From Pleurodeles waltl (Eukaryota; Chordata; Amphibia; Caudata; Salamandridae), in contig NC_090438.1 of the NCBI RefSeq assembly GCF_031143425.1, forward strand, positions 771,601,138 to 771,665,137: DNA of 64,000 nt, in the 5' to 3' direction. Shown here piece by piece: positions 10,446-20,876 of this stretch (within the stretch, counting starts at the first letter, position 1; each line of letters opens with the position of its first letter). The position numbers and the translations under genes are program-made. The notes under the pieces were generated by a model. It had not been told where the DNA came from, did no database searches, and saw only the letters and a list, made by a program, of their open reading frames with translations.

Positions 10446-12541
10446 TGTTAGAAATTGAGTTTTTGGTTGGCAGTCAGGTTTCCCTCTGTCCAAGCAAGAA
10501 CCCTCACTCTAGTCAGGGTAAGTCACACACAATCCAAAATCAGCCTGTGCTCACCCTCCGGTAGCATGGCACGAGCAGTCAGGCTTAACTTAGAAGGCAA
10601 TGTGTAAAGTATTTGTGCAATAAATCATACAACACCATAGCATAACACCACAAAAATACACCACACAGTATTTAGAAAAATATATAATATTTATCTGGGT
10701 ATCTTCAGGTCAAAATGATCAAAGTTGCAATACGAATTTGTAAAGATATCACTGAAAAGTGATAGAAAGTGTCTTAAGTCTTTAGAATATAAACAAAGTC
10801 TCTTTCAAGCACAAGTACCTGGTTGGGAGTGGAAAAATCTCCTCAGAGGGCCACAAGAGAAGAGGTGCGTGGAAAAAGGGTGTGTGCGTCGATTTCTCCC
10901 CAGCACACACGGACTTGCGTCGTTATTTTCCACGCGGGGAAGTCGGCGTCGTTTTCCGGCGCGTGGACAGTCTCTTTCTCTCGATCGCGGGGATTACCAG
11001 ATGTCCCAGGTCTGTGCGTGGATTTTCCTGCTTGTTCTCCGGCTGCGCGTCGGTCTGCGGGGCTGCGCGTCGAAATTACGATCTCACGGCAGGCGTCGTG
11101 TCGATTTCTCCTCTAGAGGTCGGGCGGCGTTGTCCTTGCGAGGCCGTGCGTCGGATCTTCGATCGTCCCCAGAGCGTCGCGTTGATCAGCGTCGGAGTGC
11201 GCCGTTTTTCTCGCTGCGAAACAAGCTGTGCGTCGAAATTTTCGGCGCACGGAGCGTCCAAAAAGAGAGAAGTCTTTTTGGCCCTGAGACTTCAAGGAAC
11301 AGGAGGCAAGCTCTATCCAAGCCCTTGGAGAGCACTTTCACAGCCAGACAAGAGTTCAGCAAGGCAGCAGGGCAACAGCAAGGCAGCAGTCCTTTGTAGA
11401 AAGCAGACAGGTGAGTCCTTTGAGCAGCCAGGCAGTTCTTCTTGGCAGGATGTAGTTTCTGGTTCAGGTTTCTTCTCCAGCAGGTGTCTGATGAGGTAGG
11501 GCAGAGGCCCTGTTTTATACTAAGTTGTGCCTTTTTTAAGTGGGGGTGACTTCAAAGAGTCTCTAAGAAATGCACCAAGCCCCCTTTCAGCTCAATCCTG
11601 TCTGCCAGAGTCCCAGTAGGGGGTGTGGCAGTCCTTTGTGTGAGGGCAGGCCCTCCACCCTCCCAGCCCAGGAAGACCCATTCAAAATGCAGATGTATGC
11701 AAGTGAGGCTGAGTACCCTGTGTTTGGGGAGTGTCTGAGTGAATGCACAAGGAGCTGTCAACTAAACCTAGCCAGACGTGGATTGAAGGGCACAACAAGA
11801 TTTTAGTGCAAAGAAATGCTCACTTTCTAAAAGTGGTATTTCTAGAATAGTAATATTAAATCCGACTTCACCAGTCAGCAGGATTTTATATTACCATTCT
11901 GGCCATACTAAATATGACCTTCCTGCTCCGTTCAGATCAGCAGCTGCCACTTCAACAATGCATGAGAGCAGCCCCAATGTTAGCCTATGAAGGGAGCAGG
12001 CCTCACAGTAGTGTGAAAACGAATTTAGGAGTTTTACACTACGAGGACATATAACTACACAAGTACATGTCCTGCCTTTTACCCACACAGCACCCTGCTC
12101 TAGGGGTTACCTAGGGCACACATTAGGGGTGACTTATGTATAGAAAAAGGGGAGTTCTAGGCTTGGCAAATACCTTTAAATGCCAAGTCGAAGTGGCAGT
12201 GAAACTGCACACACAGGCCTTGCAATGGCAGGCCTGAGACAAGGTTAAGGGGCTACTGAGGTGGGTGGCACAACCAGTGCTGCAGGCCCACTAGTAGCAT
12301 TTAATCTACCTGCCCTAGGCACATGTAGTGCACTCTACCAGGGACTTACAAGTAAATTAAATAGTCAATCATGGATAAACCAATCAGTAGTACAATTTAC
12401 ACAGAGAGCATATGCACTTTAGCACTGGTTAGCAGTGGTAAAGTGCCCAGAGGTCAAAAGCCAACAACAACAGGTCAGAAAAAATAGGAGGAAGGAGGCA
12501 AAAAGTTTGGGGATGTCCCTGTCAAAAAGCCAGGTCCATCA
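10446..12541 (-). repeat. 3' LTR of the non-autonomous element
   Basis: It matches 16459-18619 nearly throughout but lacks the extra 70-bp unit present there. It contains a TATAAAA on the minus strand (11519-11513) and a CpG-rich block of GCGTCG-like motifs at about 10890-11270. Open frames crossing the CpG-rich block recur in both LTRs and lack any family signature. Confidence 0.92.
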
Positions 12542-12544
12542 TGA

Positions 12545-12553
12545 CCCCCTACC
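12545..12553 (-). promoter_or_regulatory. Candidate polypurine tract of the non-autonomous element
   Basis: The minus strand reads GGTAGGGGG, three bases before the 3' LTR. It is short but in the right position. Confidence 0.5.
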
Positions 12554-12579
12554 AGCCTAAAGCCAGGGGAGAACAATCA

Positions 12580-15500
12580 CTATCCTGATGTACTTCCCTG
12601 TTTGAGGCGACAGAACAAGGACCCAGGCCCACAACAGCAGGGGCATGCTCCAGTTCTTCGCCTTCCTGACTCCAATTGGATCACTCTGTCCATACTCTCA
12701 GGGCCCACTAAGCCAACCCATGGGGAAACTTTCTCCTTACCTGCGGATCCCATCTGTGCAGCACCTAACCTTACTTTGCTCACAGATGTATCCCAGGAGC
12801 AGGATAGTACCACCATGACCAACACAGTGGTGTTGCCCACTCTACCCCCGGGGTGTGACACTTGTCCCCTCCCCAGGGATAACTCTGTCCACCCGGACAG
12901 CAAGCCACAGTGATTACTGACAGCTGCCAGGGATGAGAGCCAGGCCCCAGGCCTCTCAAAGCTCTCCAACCACTGTGGCTGTGGAGAGTGGGGGGCGGTA
13001 GCCCCAGGTGCTGGGCACCCTTTAACCACTCTCCCTTCCACCAGGTCAGGGATGACAGCCTGAACCTGGTCCTCCCCTCTGGGGCTCTGTACCCTCCCTC
13101 CTGGAGCGGTACCCCCAGAGTCCAACATGGTCAGGGTGCCTACAGAAGTCGCCCGGTACCATTCCTCCACCAGTGCAGGGCTGTTAACCTGCAACTGGCC
13201 CTCCAACGTGGGGCCTGTACCTTCAGGTTGGACTAGGGCCCGGGGTGAGGCTTCCCTCCCCCTGCCCTCCCTTCTGGGGTCCAGCACCCTCCAACTAGGA
13301 GTGGCCTCCTCAGAAGACAACATGGTAGGGGCACTGTTATCAGTAGCCCCTCCCTCCAGGTCCGGGGGGACACCCTGAACCTGGTCTTCCAGCCCAGGGT
13401 CTGTACCCTCAGACTGGATCACTGCCTGGCAAACCAGGACTTCCTGGGGGGCACACCTACTCCCCACTAGGTCAGAGTTTATCCTCTGCACCTGACCATT
13501 CAACTCAGAGTCACCACCCTGAAGTTGAACAATTGCCTGGCACGCCAGGACTTCCGGGAGGGCACACTGACCCTCCACCAGGTCAGAGTTTAACCTCTGG
13601 ACCGGGTTCTCCAACCTAGGGTCACCACCCTGAGGTTGGGCAACTGCCTGGCACGCCAGGGCTTTCTGGGGGGCACACCTACCCCCCACCAGGTCAGAGT
13701 TTAACCTCTGAACCCGGTTATTCAACCCAGAGTCAGCACCCTGAGGTTGGACAACTGCCTGGTACACCAGGACTTCCAGGGAGGCACACCTACCTCCCAC
13801 CAGGTCAGAGTTTAACCTCTGAACCTGGTGCCCCAACCCAGGGTCACCACCCTGAGGTTGGGCAATTGCCTGGCACGCCAGGACTTTCTGGGGGGCACAC
13901 CTACCCCCCACCAGGTCAGAGTTTAACCTCTAAACCTGGTCATCCAACCCAGAGTCAACACCCTGAGGTTGGACAATTGCCTGGCACAGCAGGACTTCTT
14001 GGGAGGCACACCTACCTCCCACCAGGTCAGAGTTTAACCTCTGAACCTGGGTATCCAACCCAGAGTCACCACCCTGAGGTTGGCCAACTGCCTGGCACAC
14101 CAGGACTTTCTGGGAGGCACGCCTACCTCCCACCAGGTCAGAGGTTAACCTCTGAACCTGGTTCTCCAACCCAGGGTCACCACCCTGAGGTTGAACAATT
14201 GCCTGGCACGCCAGGGCTTTCTGGGGGGCACACCTACCCCCCACCAGGTCAGAGTTTAACCTCTGAACCTGGTTATCCAACCCAGAGTCAGCACTCTGAG
14301 GTTGGACCACTGCCTGGTACACCAGGACTTTCTGGGGGGCACACCTACCCCCCAACAGGTCAGAGTTTATCCTCTGAACCTGGTTAGCCAATCCAGAGTC
14401 ACCACCCTGGAGTTGAACCATTGCCTGGCAGGCCAGGACTTCCAGGGAGGCACACCTACCTCCCACCAGGTCAGAGTTTAACCTCTGAGCCTGGTTCCCC
14501 ACCCCAGGGTCACCACCCTGAGGTTGGGCAATTGCCTGGCACGCCAGGACTTTCTGGGGGGCACACCTACCCCCCACCAGGTCAGAGTTTAACCTCTGAA
14601 CCTGGTCATCCAACCCAGAGTCAACACCCTGAGGTTGGACAATTGCCTGGCACAGCAGGACTTCTTGGGAGGCACATCTACCTCCCACCAGGTCAGAGTT
14701 TAACCTCTGAACCTGGGTATCCAACCTAGAGTCACCACCCTGAGGTTGAATCTTTGCCTGGCATGCCAGGACTTCCTGGGGGGCACTCTCACCCCCCACA
14801 AGGGACATACCGTCCCCAAGGGTCACACAAGAGTCTGGTTGGCGCAGGTCTCCCGACCTCTGCCCATCCGGCAGAGTCTGGGTTTCCCCCAAACCAGAAA
14901 CGGTTTCACCTGGGTCATTCCTGGGGGGCTCTGCTCTCAGAGCTGTCCCCTGACTCTCAAGGTCCTCCACTGGGGTCTGCAACCCCCTCTCAACCCTGTG
15001 TCTGGACTTCTGCACCCCCTCACTAGGAGGGGTACTGCCAGACACCAGAACTGTTGGGATGCTGGCTACAGTCACCCCCCCAAGTTTTTCTGACACTGCG
15101 GGGCTTCCCTCAAGAGGTGGCCCTACGGTACAGGCTAGGCTTCCCTCCTGGTGTTCCCTCATGGAACCTTCTAGGACCTGGGACCTACCTGGGACACTAC
15201 AATCCTTTCCCACCACACTCGGTTGGGAACCACCTAGACCACTCCCTTCAGGAGCACCCCCAAATGCCTCTTCAGACTCTCTGGTACTCACCCAGAAGTC
15301 TGCCTCCATTGTAAGTTCCCTGGGGTCAGAGAACTCACACTCCACTTGGTGTTGGCGTAGCTCTGGAAAATAAGGACCAGACATATGCTCTCCAGCAATT
15401 ACATCATTCTGCCCGTCACATGTATTAACCACAGTACCCTTCACCCAACCACCCAGTAACTCAACCTTGGAAAAGCACTCTACTTCACCCTCCTGAGACT

Positions 15501-16260
15501 GGTGAGACAGTATCTGTCTGTCCCTGACACTCAACCCATACTCTTCTGGGATGTCTCTACACTCTATATCCAGGACGTCTACCAGGGGGGAACCCTTTTC
15601 TCTGTCACTCTCTGCTAGAGTCAGTAAAGTGTCCCTCCCCCCAGTAGGAATATGACTCCCTGTGCCAGTTCCCCAATCCTTCTCAGGGACCCTGTGCATA
15701 ACGGGAACTACCTCATACCCTTGAACCGCCTGGGGTGTGTCAACTCCCTTCTTCAAGTTGGGCACCACATCTCTGGGCTTGTGCCCTTCTTCAGCAGTAC
15801 TGGATGCAAGATTTTTGCTGCCACCATCTGAACTGGACTCAGCCCTTCCGGCCTCCAGTTTCAGCTCTTTACAGCTCAGCTCTTGAGCTGCAATCTTTTC
15901 TTCTTCCAGGGCTAAGAGTCTTTTTGCCTCAACCTCTGCAAGATACTCCTCTAATTGTTGCTCCTGTCGCCTTTGACTTCGGAGCCATTCATCTATTTCT
16001 GGGTCACTGTCCAACTCTGAGTAGTCTTCCTCCTCATCTGAGTAGTCTTCCTCCTCATCTGAGGGGTACTTAGTCATTTGGTTTCTTGCTGCCTCTCTCT
16101 CTGCCCATCTTTCCTCCCCCCAGACTATGTAGTGATGGAGCATCTCCGCTTTAGTAGATCTCCTTGCTACAGGAAGGCCCCATTTTCTGCAAAGCTTTCT
16201 TAGGTCAGCCTTAGTGAGGTGGTCAGTACGAACAAAGAATGAGTAGGTACACAATCCCAT
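12580..16260 (-). pseudogene. Gag-like head plus 37-residue tandem-repeat protein of the non-autonomous element
   Basis: The frame starts at the ATG at 16260, about 200 bp after the primer site. It runs 776 codons to a TAG at 13932-13930, then stays open in the same frame to 12580 (about 1226 codons in all). Residues 13-48 (LTKADLRKLCRKWGLP, then KAEMLHHY) form a SAP-like helix-turn-helix. An acidic stretch (SDEEEDYSDEEEDY) and a charged coiled coil (EYLAEVEAKRLLALEEE) follow. This order resembles the first 150 residues of the Gmr1-like polyprotein at 33781. Residues from about 490 on are 37-residue repeats with core LNSDLVGGRCAPQKVLACQA. No capsid, zinc knuckle or enzyme domain is seen. The stop is a single CAG-to-TAG change relative to sister repeats. 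Function is unknown; a structural or RNA-packaging role is conjecture. Confidence 0.75.
13430..14800 (-). repeat. Coding tandem repeat, 111-bp unit, about 12-13 copies
   Basis: The plus-strand core CCACCAGGTCAGAGTTTA recurs at almost exact 111-bp spacing from about 13470 to 14690 (12 occurrences), with diverged units at both edges. The period is a multiple of three, so the frame is preserved. Two alternating subtypes are visible: CAPQKVLACQA with PQGGDPG, and CASQEVLLCQA with PQGVDSG. This suggests expansion of a higher-order dimer. Confidence 0.92.
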
Positions 16261-16439
16261 TCTGATAAGATCTTATCAGCAAAAACCAAAATTCAAAGTC
16301 CAAAATATCAATAGTCTATCCAGGAGGACATCAGAGAACCAACAGCCCCAAAAAAATGAAAAATCAAGTTGACCTTCAACTGTGGGTAGGTAGTGAAATA
16401 CTTAGCTATTGTATGTCACTGCACAAACACAAGTCCTAT

Positions 16440-16457
16440 CCTCACCGCTGATCACCA
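16440..16457 (-). promoter_or_regulatory. Primer-binding site of the non-autonomous element
   Basis: The minus strand reads TGGTGATCAGCGGTGAGG one base after the 5' LTR. It begins TGG, as expected for pairing with a tRNA CCA end. It nearly matches the Gmr1-like site TGGTGGATCAGCGGTGGGG. I cannot assign it to a known tRNA. Confidence 0.65.
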
Positions 16458-17066
16458 ATGTTAGAAATGGAGTTTTTGGTTGGCAGTCAGGTTGCCCTCT
16501 GTCCAAGCAAGAACCCTCACTCTAGTCAGGGTAAGTCACACACAATCCAAAATCAGCCTGTGCTCACCCTCCGGTAGCTTGGCACGAGCAGTCAGGCTTA
16601 ACTTAGAAGGCAATGTGTAAAGTATTTGTGCAATAAATCATACAACACCATAGCATAACACCACAAAAATACACCACACAGTATTTAGAAAAATATATAA
16701 TATTTATCTGGGTATCTTCAGGTCAAAATGATCAAAGTTGCAATACGAATTTGTAAAGATATCACTGAAAAGTGATAGAAAGTGTCTTAAGTCTTTAGAA
16801 TATAAACAAAGTCTCTTTCAAGCACAAGTACCTGGTTGGGAGTGGAAAAATCTCCTCAGAGGGCCACAAGAGAAGAGGTGCGTGGAAAAAGGGTGTGTGC
16901 GTCGATTTCTCCCCAGCACTCACGGACTTGCGTCGTTATTTTCCACGCGGGGAAGTCGGCGTCGTTTTCCGGCGCGTGGACAGTCTCTTTCTGTGGATCG
17001 CGGGGATTACCAGATGTCCCAGGTCTGTGCGTGGATTTTCCTGCTTGTTCTCCGGCTGCGCGTCGG

Positions 17067-17200
17067 TCTGCGGGGCTGCGCGTCGAAATTACGATCTCAC
17101 GGCAGGCGTCGCGTCGATTTCTCCTCTAGACTTCGATCTGCGGGGCTGCGCGTTGAAATTACGATCTCACGGCAGGCGTCGCGTCGATTTCTCCTCTAGA
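17067..17200 (-). repeat. 70-bp tandem duplication inside the 5' LTR
   Basis: TCTGCGGGGCTGCGCGT... starts at 17067 and again at 17137, each copy ending CTCCTCTAGA. The 3' LTR (near 11055-11120) has one copy, so the duplication arose after insertion, or was lost from or not copied to the other LTR. Confidence 0.85.
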
Positions 17201-17595
17201 GGTCAGGCGGCGTTGTCCTTGCGAGGCCGTGCGTCGGATCTTCGATCGTCCCCAGAGCGTCGCGTTGATCAGCGTCGGAGTGTGGCGTTTTTCTCGCCGC
17301 GAAACAAGCTGTGCGTCGAACTTTTCGGCGCACGGAGCGTCCAAAAAGAGAGAAGTCTTTTTGGCCCTGAGACTTCAAGGAACAGGAGGCAAGCTCTATC
17401 CAAGCCCTTGGAGAGCACTTTCACAGCCAGACAAGAGTTCAGCAAGGCAGCAGGGCAACAGCAAGGCAGCAGTCCTTTGTAGAAAGCAGACAGGTGAGTC
17501 CTTTGAGCAGCCAGGCAGTTCTTCTTGGCAGGATGTAGTTTCTGGTTCAGGTTTCTTCTCCAGCAAGTGTCTGATGAGGTAGGGCAGAGGCCCTG

Positions 17596-17602
17596 TTTTA
17601 TA
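17596..17602 (-). promoter_or_regulatory. Candidate TATA box of the non-autonomous element
   Basis: TATAAAA on the minus strand is conserved in both LTRs (also 11519-11513) and lies roughly mid-LTR, about 1.0 kb inside the U3 end. No other TATA candidate was as convincing. Confidence 0.5.
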
Positions 17603-18619
17603 CTAAGTTGTGCCTTTGAAGTGGGGGTGACTTCAAAGAGTCTCTAAGAAATGCACCAAGCCCCCTTTCAGCTCAATCCTGTCTGCCAGAGTCCCAGTAG
17701 GGGGTGTGGCAGTCCTTTGTGTGAGGGCAGGCCCTCCACCCTCCCAGCCCAGGAAGACCCATTCAAAATGCAGATGTATGCAAGTGAGGCTGAGTACCCT
17801 GTGTTTGGGGAGTGTCTGAGTGAATGCACAAGGAGCTGTCAACTAAACCTAGCCAGACGTGGATTGAAGGGCACAACAAGATTTTAGTGCAAAGAAATGC
17901 TCACTTTCTAAAAGTGGCATTTCTAGAATAGTAATATTAAATCCGACTTCACCAGTCAGCAGGATTTTATATTACCATTCTGGCCATACTAAATATTACT
18001 TCCTGCTCCGTTCAGATCAGCAGCTGCCACTTCAACAATGTATGAGAGCAGCCCCAATGTTAGCCTATGAAGGGAGCAGGCCTCACAGTAGTGTGAAAAC
18101 GAATTTAGGAGTTTTACACTACGAGGACATATAACCACACAAGTACATGTCCTGCCTTTTACCCACACAGCACCCTGCTCTAGGGGTTACCTAGGGCACA
18201 CATTAGGGGTGACTTATGTATAGAAAAAGGGGAGTTCTAGGCTTGGCAAATACCTTTAAATGCCAAGTCGAAGTGGCAGTGAAACTGCACACACAGGCCT
18301 TGCAATGGCAGGCCTGAGACAAGGTTAAGGGGCTACTGAGGTGGGTGGCACAACCAGTGCTGAAGGCCCACTAGTAGCATTTAATCTACCTGCCCTAGGC
18401 ACATGTAGTGCACTCTACCAGGGACTTAAGTAAATTAAATAGTCAATCATGGATAAACCAATCAGTAGTACAATTTACACAGAGAGCATATGCACTTTAG
18501 CACTGGTTAGCAGTGGTAAAGTGCCCAGAGGTCAAAAGCCAACAACAACAGGTCAGAAAAAATAGGAGGAAGGAGGCAAAAAGTTTGGGGATGTCCCTGT
18601 CAAAAAGCCAGGTCCAACA

Positions 18620-18624
18620 CAGTG
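18620..18624. repeat. Target site duplication CAGTG, right copy
   Basis: Pairs with 10441-10445 and marks the outer limit of the inserted element within env. Confidence 0.85.
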
Positions 18625-19316
18625 TAAGCATAGTCATTTGCGTATGTACGTTTCTCTAATCCTTTTTCTAATCTTTCTTTCAATGCTTTGCGTCTATCAT
18701 CTGTGTGATCTAAAAAGCTCTTCTCTACAGGCGACAGTAAGCAAGTCAGCTTATTGCAATGTGCATAAGCAGTCCCAAATGTAAGCGTTGGCTCAAAGAA
18801 TCCTCTAACTATTTTTATATCGTGTTCCTTAGCTAACTTGTTTAAAAATTCAATCACAGGCACAAAGGAAAATACAACATCCAAATTCGAATAAAAATAT
18901 TGCACATGCTCTTGATTATAGAATCTTGTTAGTAGCAAGCTGCAACTAATTCCATAAGTAAGAGGGAGGCTATGATAAGTAACTCCTTCCTGCACAGATG
19001 AAGGAATTTTAGTACATACATAACAATCTTTCGCATCCATGGTTTCCACATACTCATTTAGTAAGCGATAGAAGACATTAGTAGAAAGTTCCCCCTTCGC
19101 ATTAGTTCCCTCATGCAGATGTCTTGCATCCTGCTCAAATCTCTCCCACGGTGTTAAAGTAGTAGTAATTTCAGGTTTTGAAGTTGCGTTAATAGTTTCT
19201 TTCTCTCTCCATGGCATTCCCACAATTACTCCCACAATTATTACTGCACACACAATATCTATTATAAGACCTAACCAACCACACACCTTACTTCCCTTGC
19301 TACTATTGTAAGCCAT
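18625..19316 (-). pseudogene. env: Retroviral env, 5' part (surface subunit N-terminus)
   Basis: The frame starts at 19316 and runs about 230 residues into the insertion point. A hydrophobic segment at about residues 13-34 follows a short Lys-containing N-terminus without an obvious signal-peptidase site nearby, so it may act as a long leader or signal anchor. An N-glycosylation sequon (NAT) comes shortly after. Several cysteines (for example CYVC, CNKLTC) suggest a disulfide-rich surface domain. Sequence identity to a named virus was not recognised. The assignment rests on position, membrane leader and continuity with the 3' env part at 10440-9470. The gene is cut by the 8.2 kb element. Confidence 0.7.
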
Positions 19317-19581
19317 GTTTGTATAGAATCAGAATAGCAGATCAACAATTAACTTGAGGATGAAAGCTCTCTCTTTTTTTTTTTTTTTCTCTGTGTATAT
19401 TACAGCGTCTCCACTCACTCCAGGACCTCCTTTTGTCAAATCAGGTTAGCAGCTTGTCGTAATCAGGTTTCTCAAAAGTCAATCCAGTTCTAGTGTCACT
19501 TCCGGTAGTTTACAAAGTCTCTCTCTCTTTCAATTTTCAAATATTTTAAACTTAGGCAAGTTTTTTTTTTCTTGAATTTGT

Positions 19582-20856
19582 TTAGGTACCGTAATATTGG
19601 CCTGGTACTTCCCGATCAAAACAAAATGCTAAGAATTCTTGCTGCCATTCAGAGGTTGTGGCATATGCCCATTCAGGACCTGTATATCTTCTGTTTGCGA
19701 TTCTTTTTCTTTTTAACTTTCTTTCACCTTGTTGTTTCCCTTCACTTAGATCATCCACTTGAGATGTATCACTTTCTATTGTGTCATTTGGTACATCTTT
19801 TATCTTAAGTAGTGACTTATTTGGCCAATTGTCGCCTCTATGTGTCTTTTCTCGATGTTTTCCTTCAGGACGTTGGACAGCACCCTTCTCTTGTGATATG
19901 GTGTTTTCTCTTGACGGACCTGCAACTGGTTCAGGAGATTCTGACACGTTTTGTCTTCTCCTTACAACTTCTCCTTCTCCGTCTTCTCCTGGTTCTACGT
20001 TGGGTTCGAGCTCTAATCCGTATCCCTCTACTTCTGGGAGAACTTCTCCTTGACTTAGTTCTCCTGCTGCCTCTACTGAGATAGGCACTCTGCCACCCCT
20101 CTCGAACTCACTGACTGTTTGAGGGACAATGCTGTTCTCAGTGGGCTTTCCTGTAGTCTCAGTTACTTCTTGACTGTTCTCTGGCCCTGAGAAGTCTCTT
20201 TCTAAAGTTGCTGTGCCGGAAACTTCAAGTTCCTCTTCAACAGGACACGCTACCCTTTTCGCATGACTGGCATGTATCCATTTGGGAACCCAGGCACACT
20301 TCACGGCAGTAGTAGTCGTTAATATTACTTGATACGGCCCTTTCCAACGTGGTTCTAGACACGATTTTCTTATGTGCTTCTTGACAACCACCCAGTCACC
20401 GGCTTGTAGAGAGTGGCCTGGATCGCCAATCGGTGGCAACGTGTTAGCTTCCACCTGGTGAGAAAAAGAGCGAATCACATCAGCCAAACCTTTGCAGTAA
20501 TCCAACACCATATCATCTGTAATATTCACTAGTGCATTTGCAGGTACTGCTGGTAATCTCATAGCTCTGCCCATGAGGATTTCATGGGGGGACAGTCCTA
20601 TTTTCTTGTTGGGGGTGTTTCTCATTGACATCAGTACTAGAGGCAAGGCATCTGGCCACTTCATGTTAGTTGCTGAGCACATTTTTGCCATTCTTGATTT
20701 CAAAGTGCCATTCATCTGTTCTACTAATCCTGATGCTTCAGGGCGATAACTACAATGCAGCTTTTGTTCAATGTTGAGTGCAGCACACAGGAGTTTAATC
20801 ACTTCATTGTCAATCATTTCTAAGCCATTAATAAAACTGACAGGCAAAGAAACCAA
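19582..20856 (-). pseudogene. pol: Retroviral integrase, C-terminal part, with a long tail
   Basis: The 424-residue frame lacks the HHCC zinc domain and the first catalytic Asp. It begins near the second catalytic region, where the expected Asp is not seen (INGLEM). The third catalytic residue is present as E46 in SGLVEQMNGTLK. A GPY/F-type C-terminal domain follows (RWKGPYQV at 171-178, then WIHASHAKR), which is diagnostic of gamma/epsilon-like integrases. A further tail of about 220 residues, acidic then basic, extends to 19582 and is unlike usual integrases. Upstream pol sequence is replaced by an inverted segment beginning about 20860, so the protein is truncated and inactive. Confidence 0.85.
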
Positions 20857-20876
20857 GATGAGCCATATACTATAAC

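Larger units (their letters stand above)
10446..18619 (-). mobile_element. Non-autonomous LTR retrotransposon with a repeat-protein ORF
   Basis: Two long LTRs (10446-12541 and 16459-18619) enclose only 3.9 kb. The ends are TGTTAGAAAT and CCA(A/T)CA, with a CAGTG duplication on both sides inside the retroviral env. Minus-strand order is 5' LTR, primer-binding site (16457-16440), one long frame (16260-12580), short purine tract and 3' LTR. No protease, reverse transcriptase, RNase H or integrase motif was found in any frame, so movement must have relied on another element. The primer site and the Gag-like N-terminus resemble those of the Gmr1-like Gypsy copies at 33.5-54 kb. Confidence 0.9.
16459..18619 (-). 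repeat. 5' LTR of the non-autonomous element
   Basis: This 2161-bp LTR has TG...CA ends. It is longer than its partner mainly because of a 70-bp tandem duplication at 17067-17200. On the minus strand the TATAAAA candidate (17602-17596) lies upstream of the CpG-rich GCGTCG block (about 17345-16900), which would therefore be in the transcript leader. Confidence 0.92.

Noticed and set aside
10725..11499. Arg/Ser-rich frames of about 200 residues, repeated at 16738-17582
   Set aside because: They are by-products of the CpG-rich GCGTCG block in the LTRs of the non-autonomous element, with no domain and overlapping in several frames.
13866..14729. Plus-strand Pro/Gly-rich repeat frames (PGTPGLSGGHTYPPPGQSL type), collagen-like in appearance
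   Set aside because: They are the antisense of the 37-residue repeats. The minus strand has the longer frame with ATG, Gag-like head and correct orientation relative to the primer site and LTRs.
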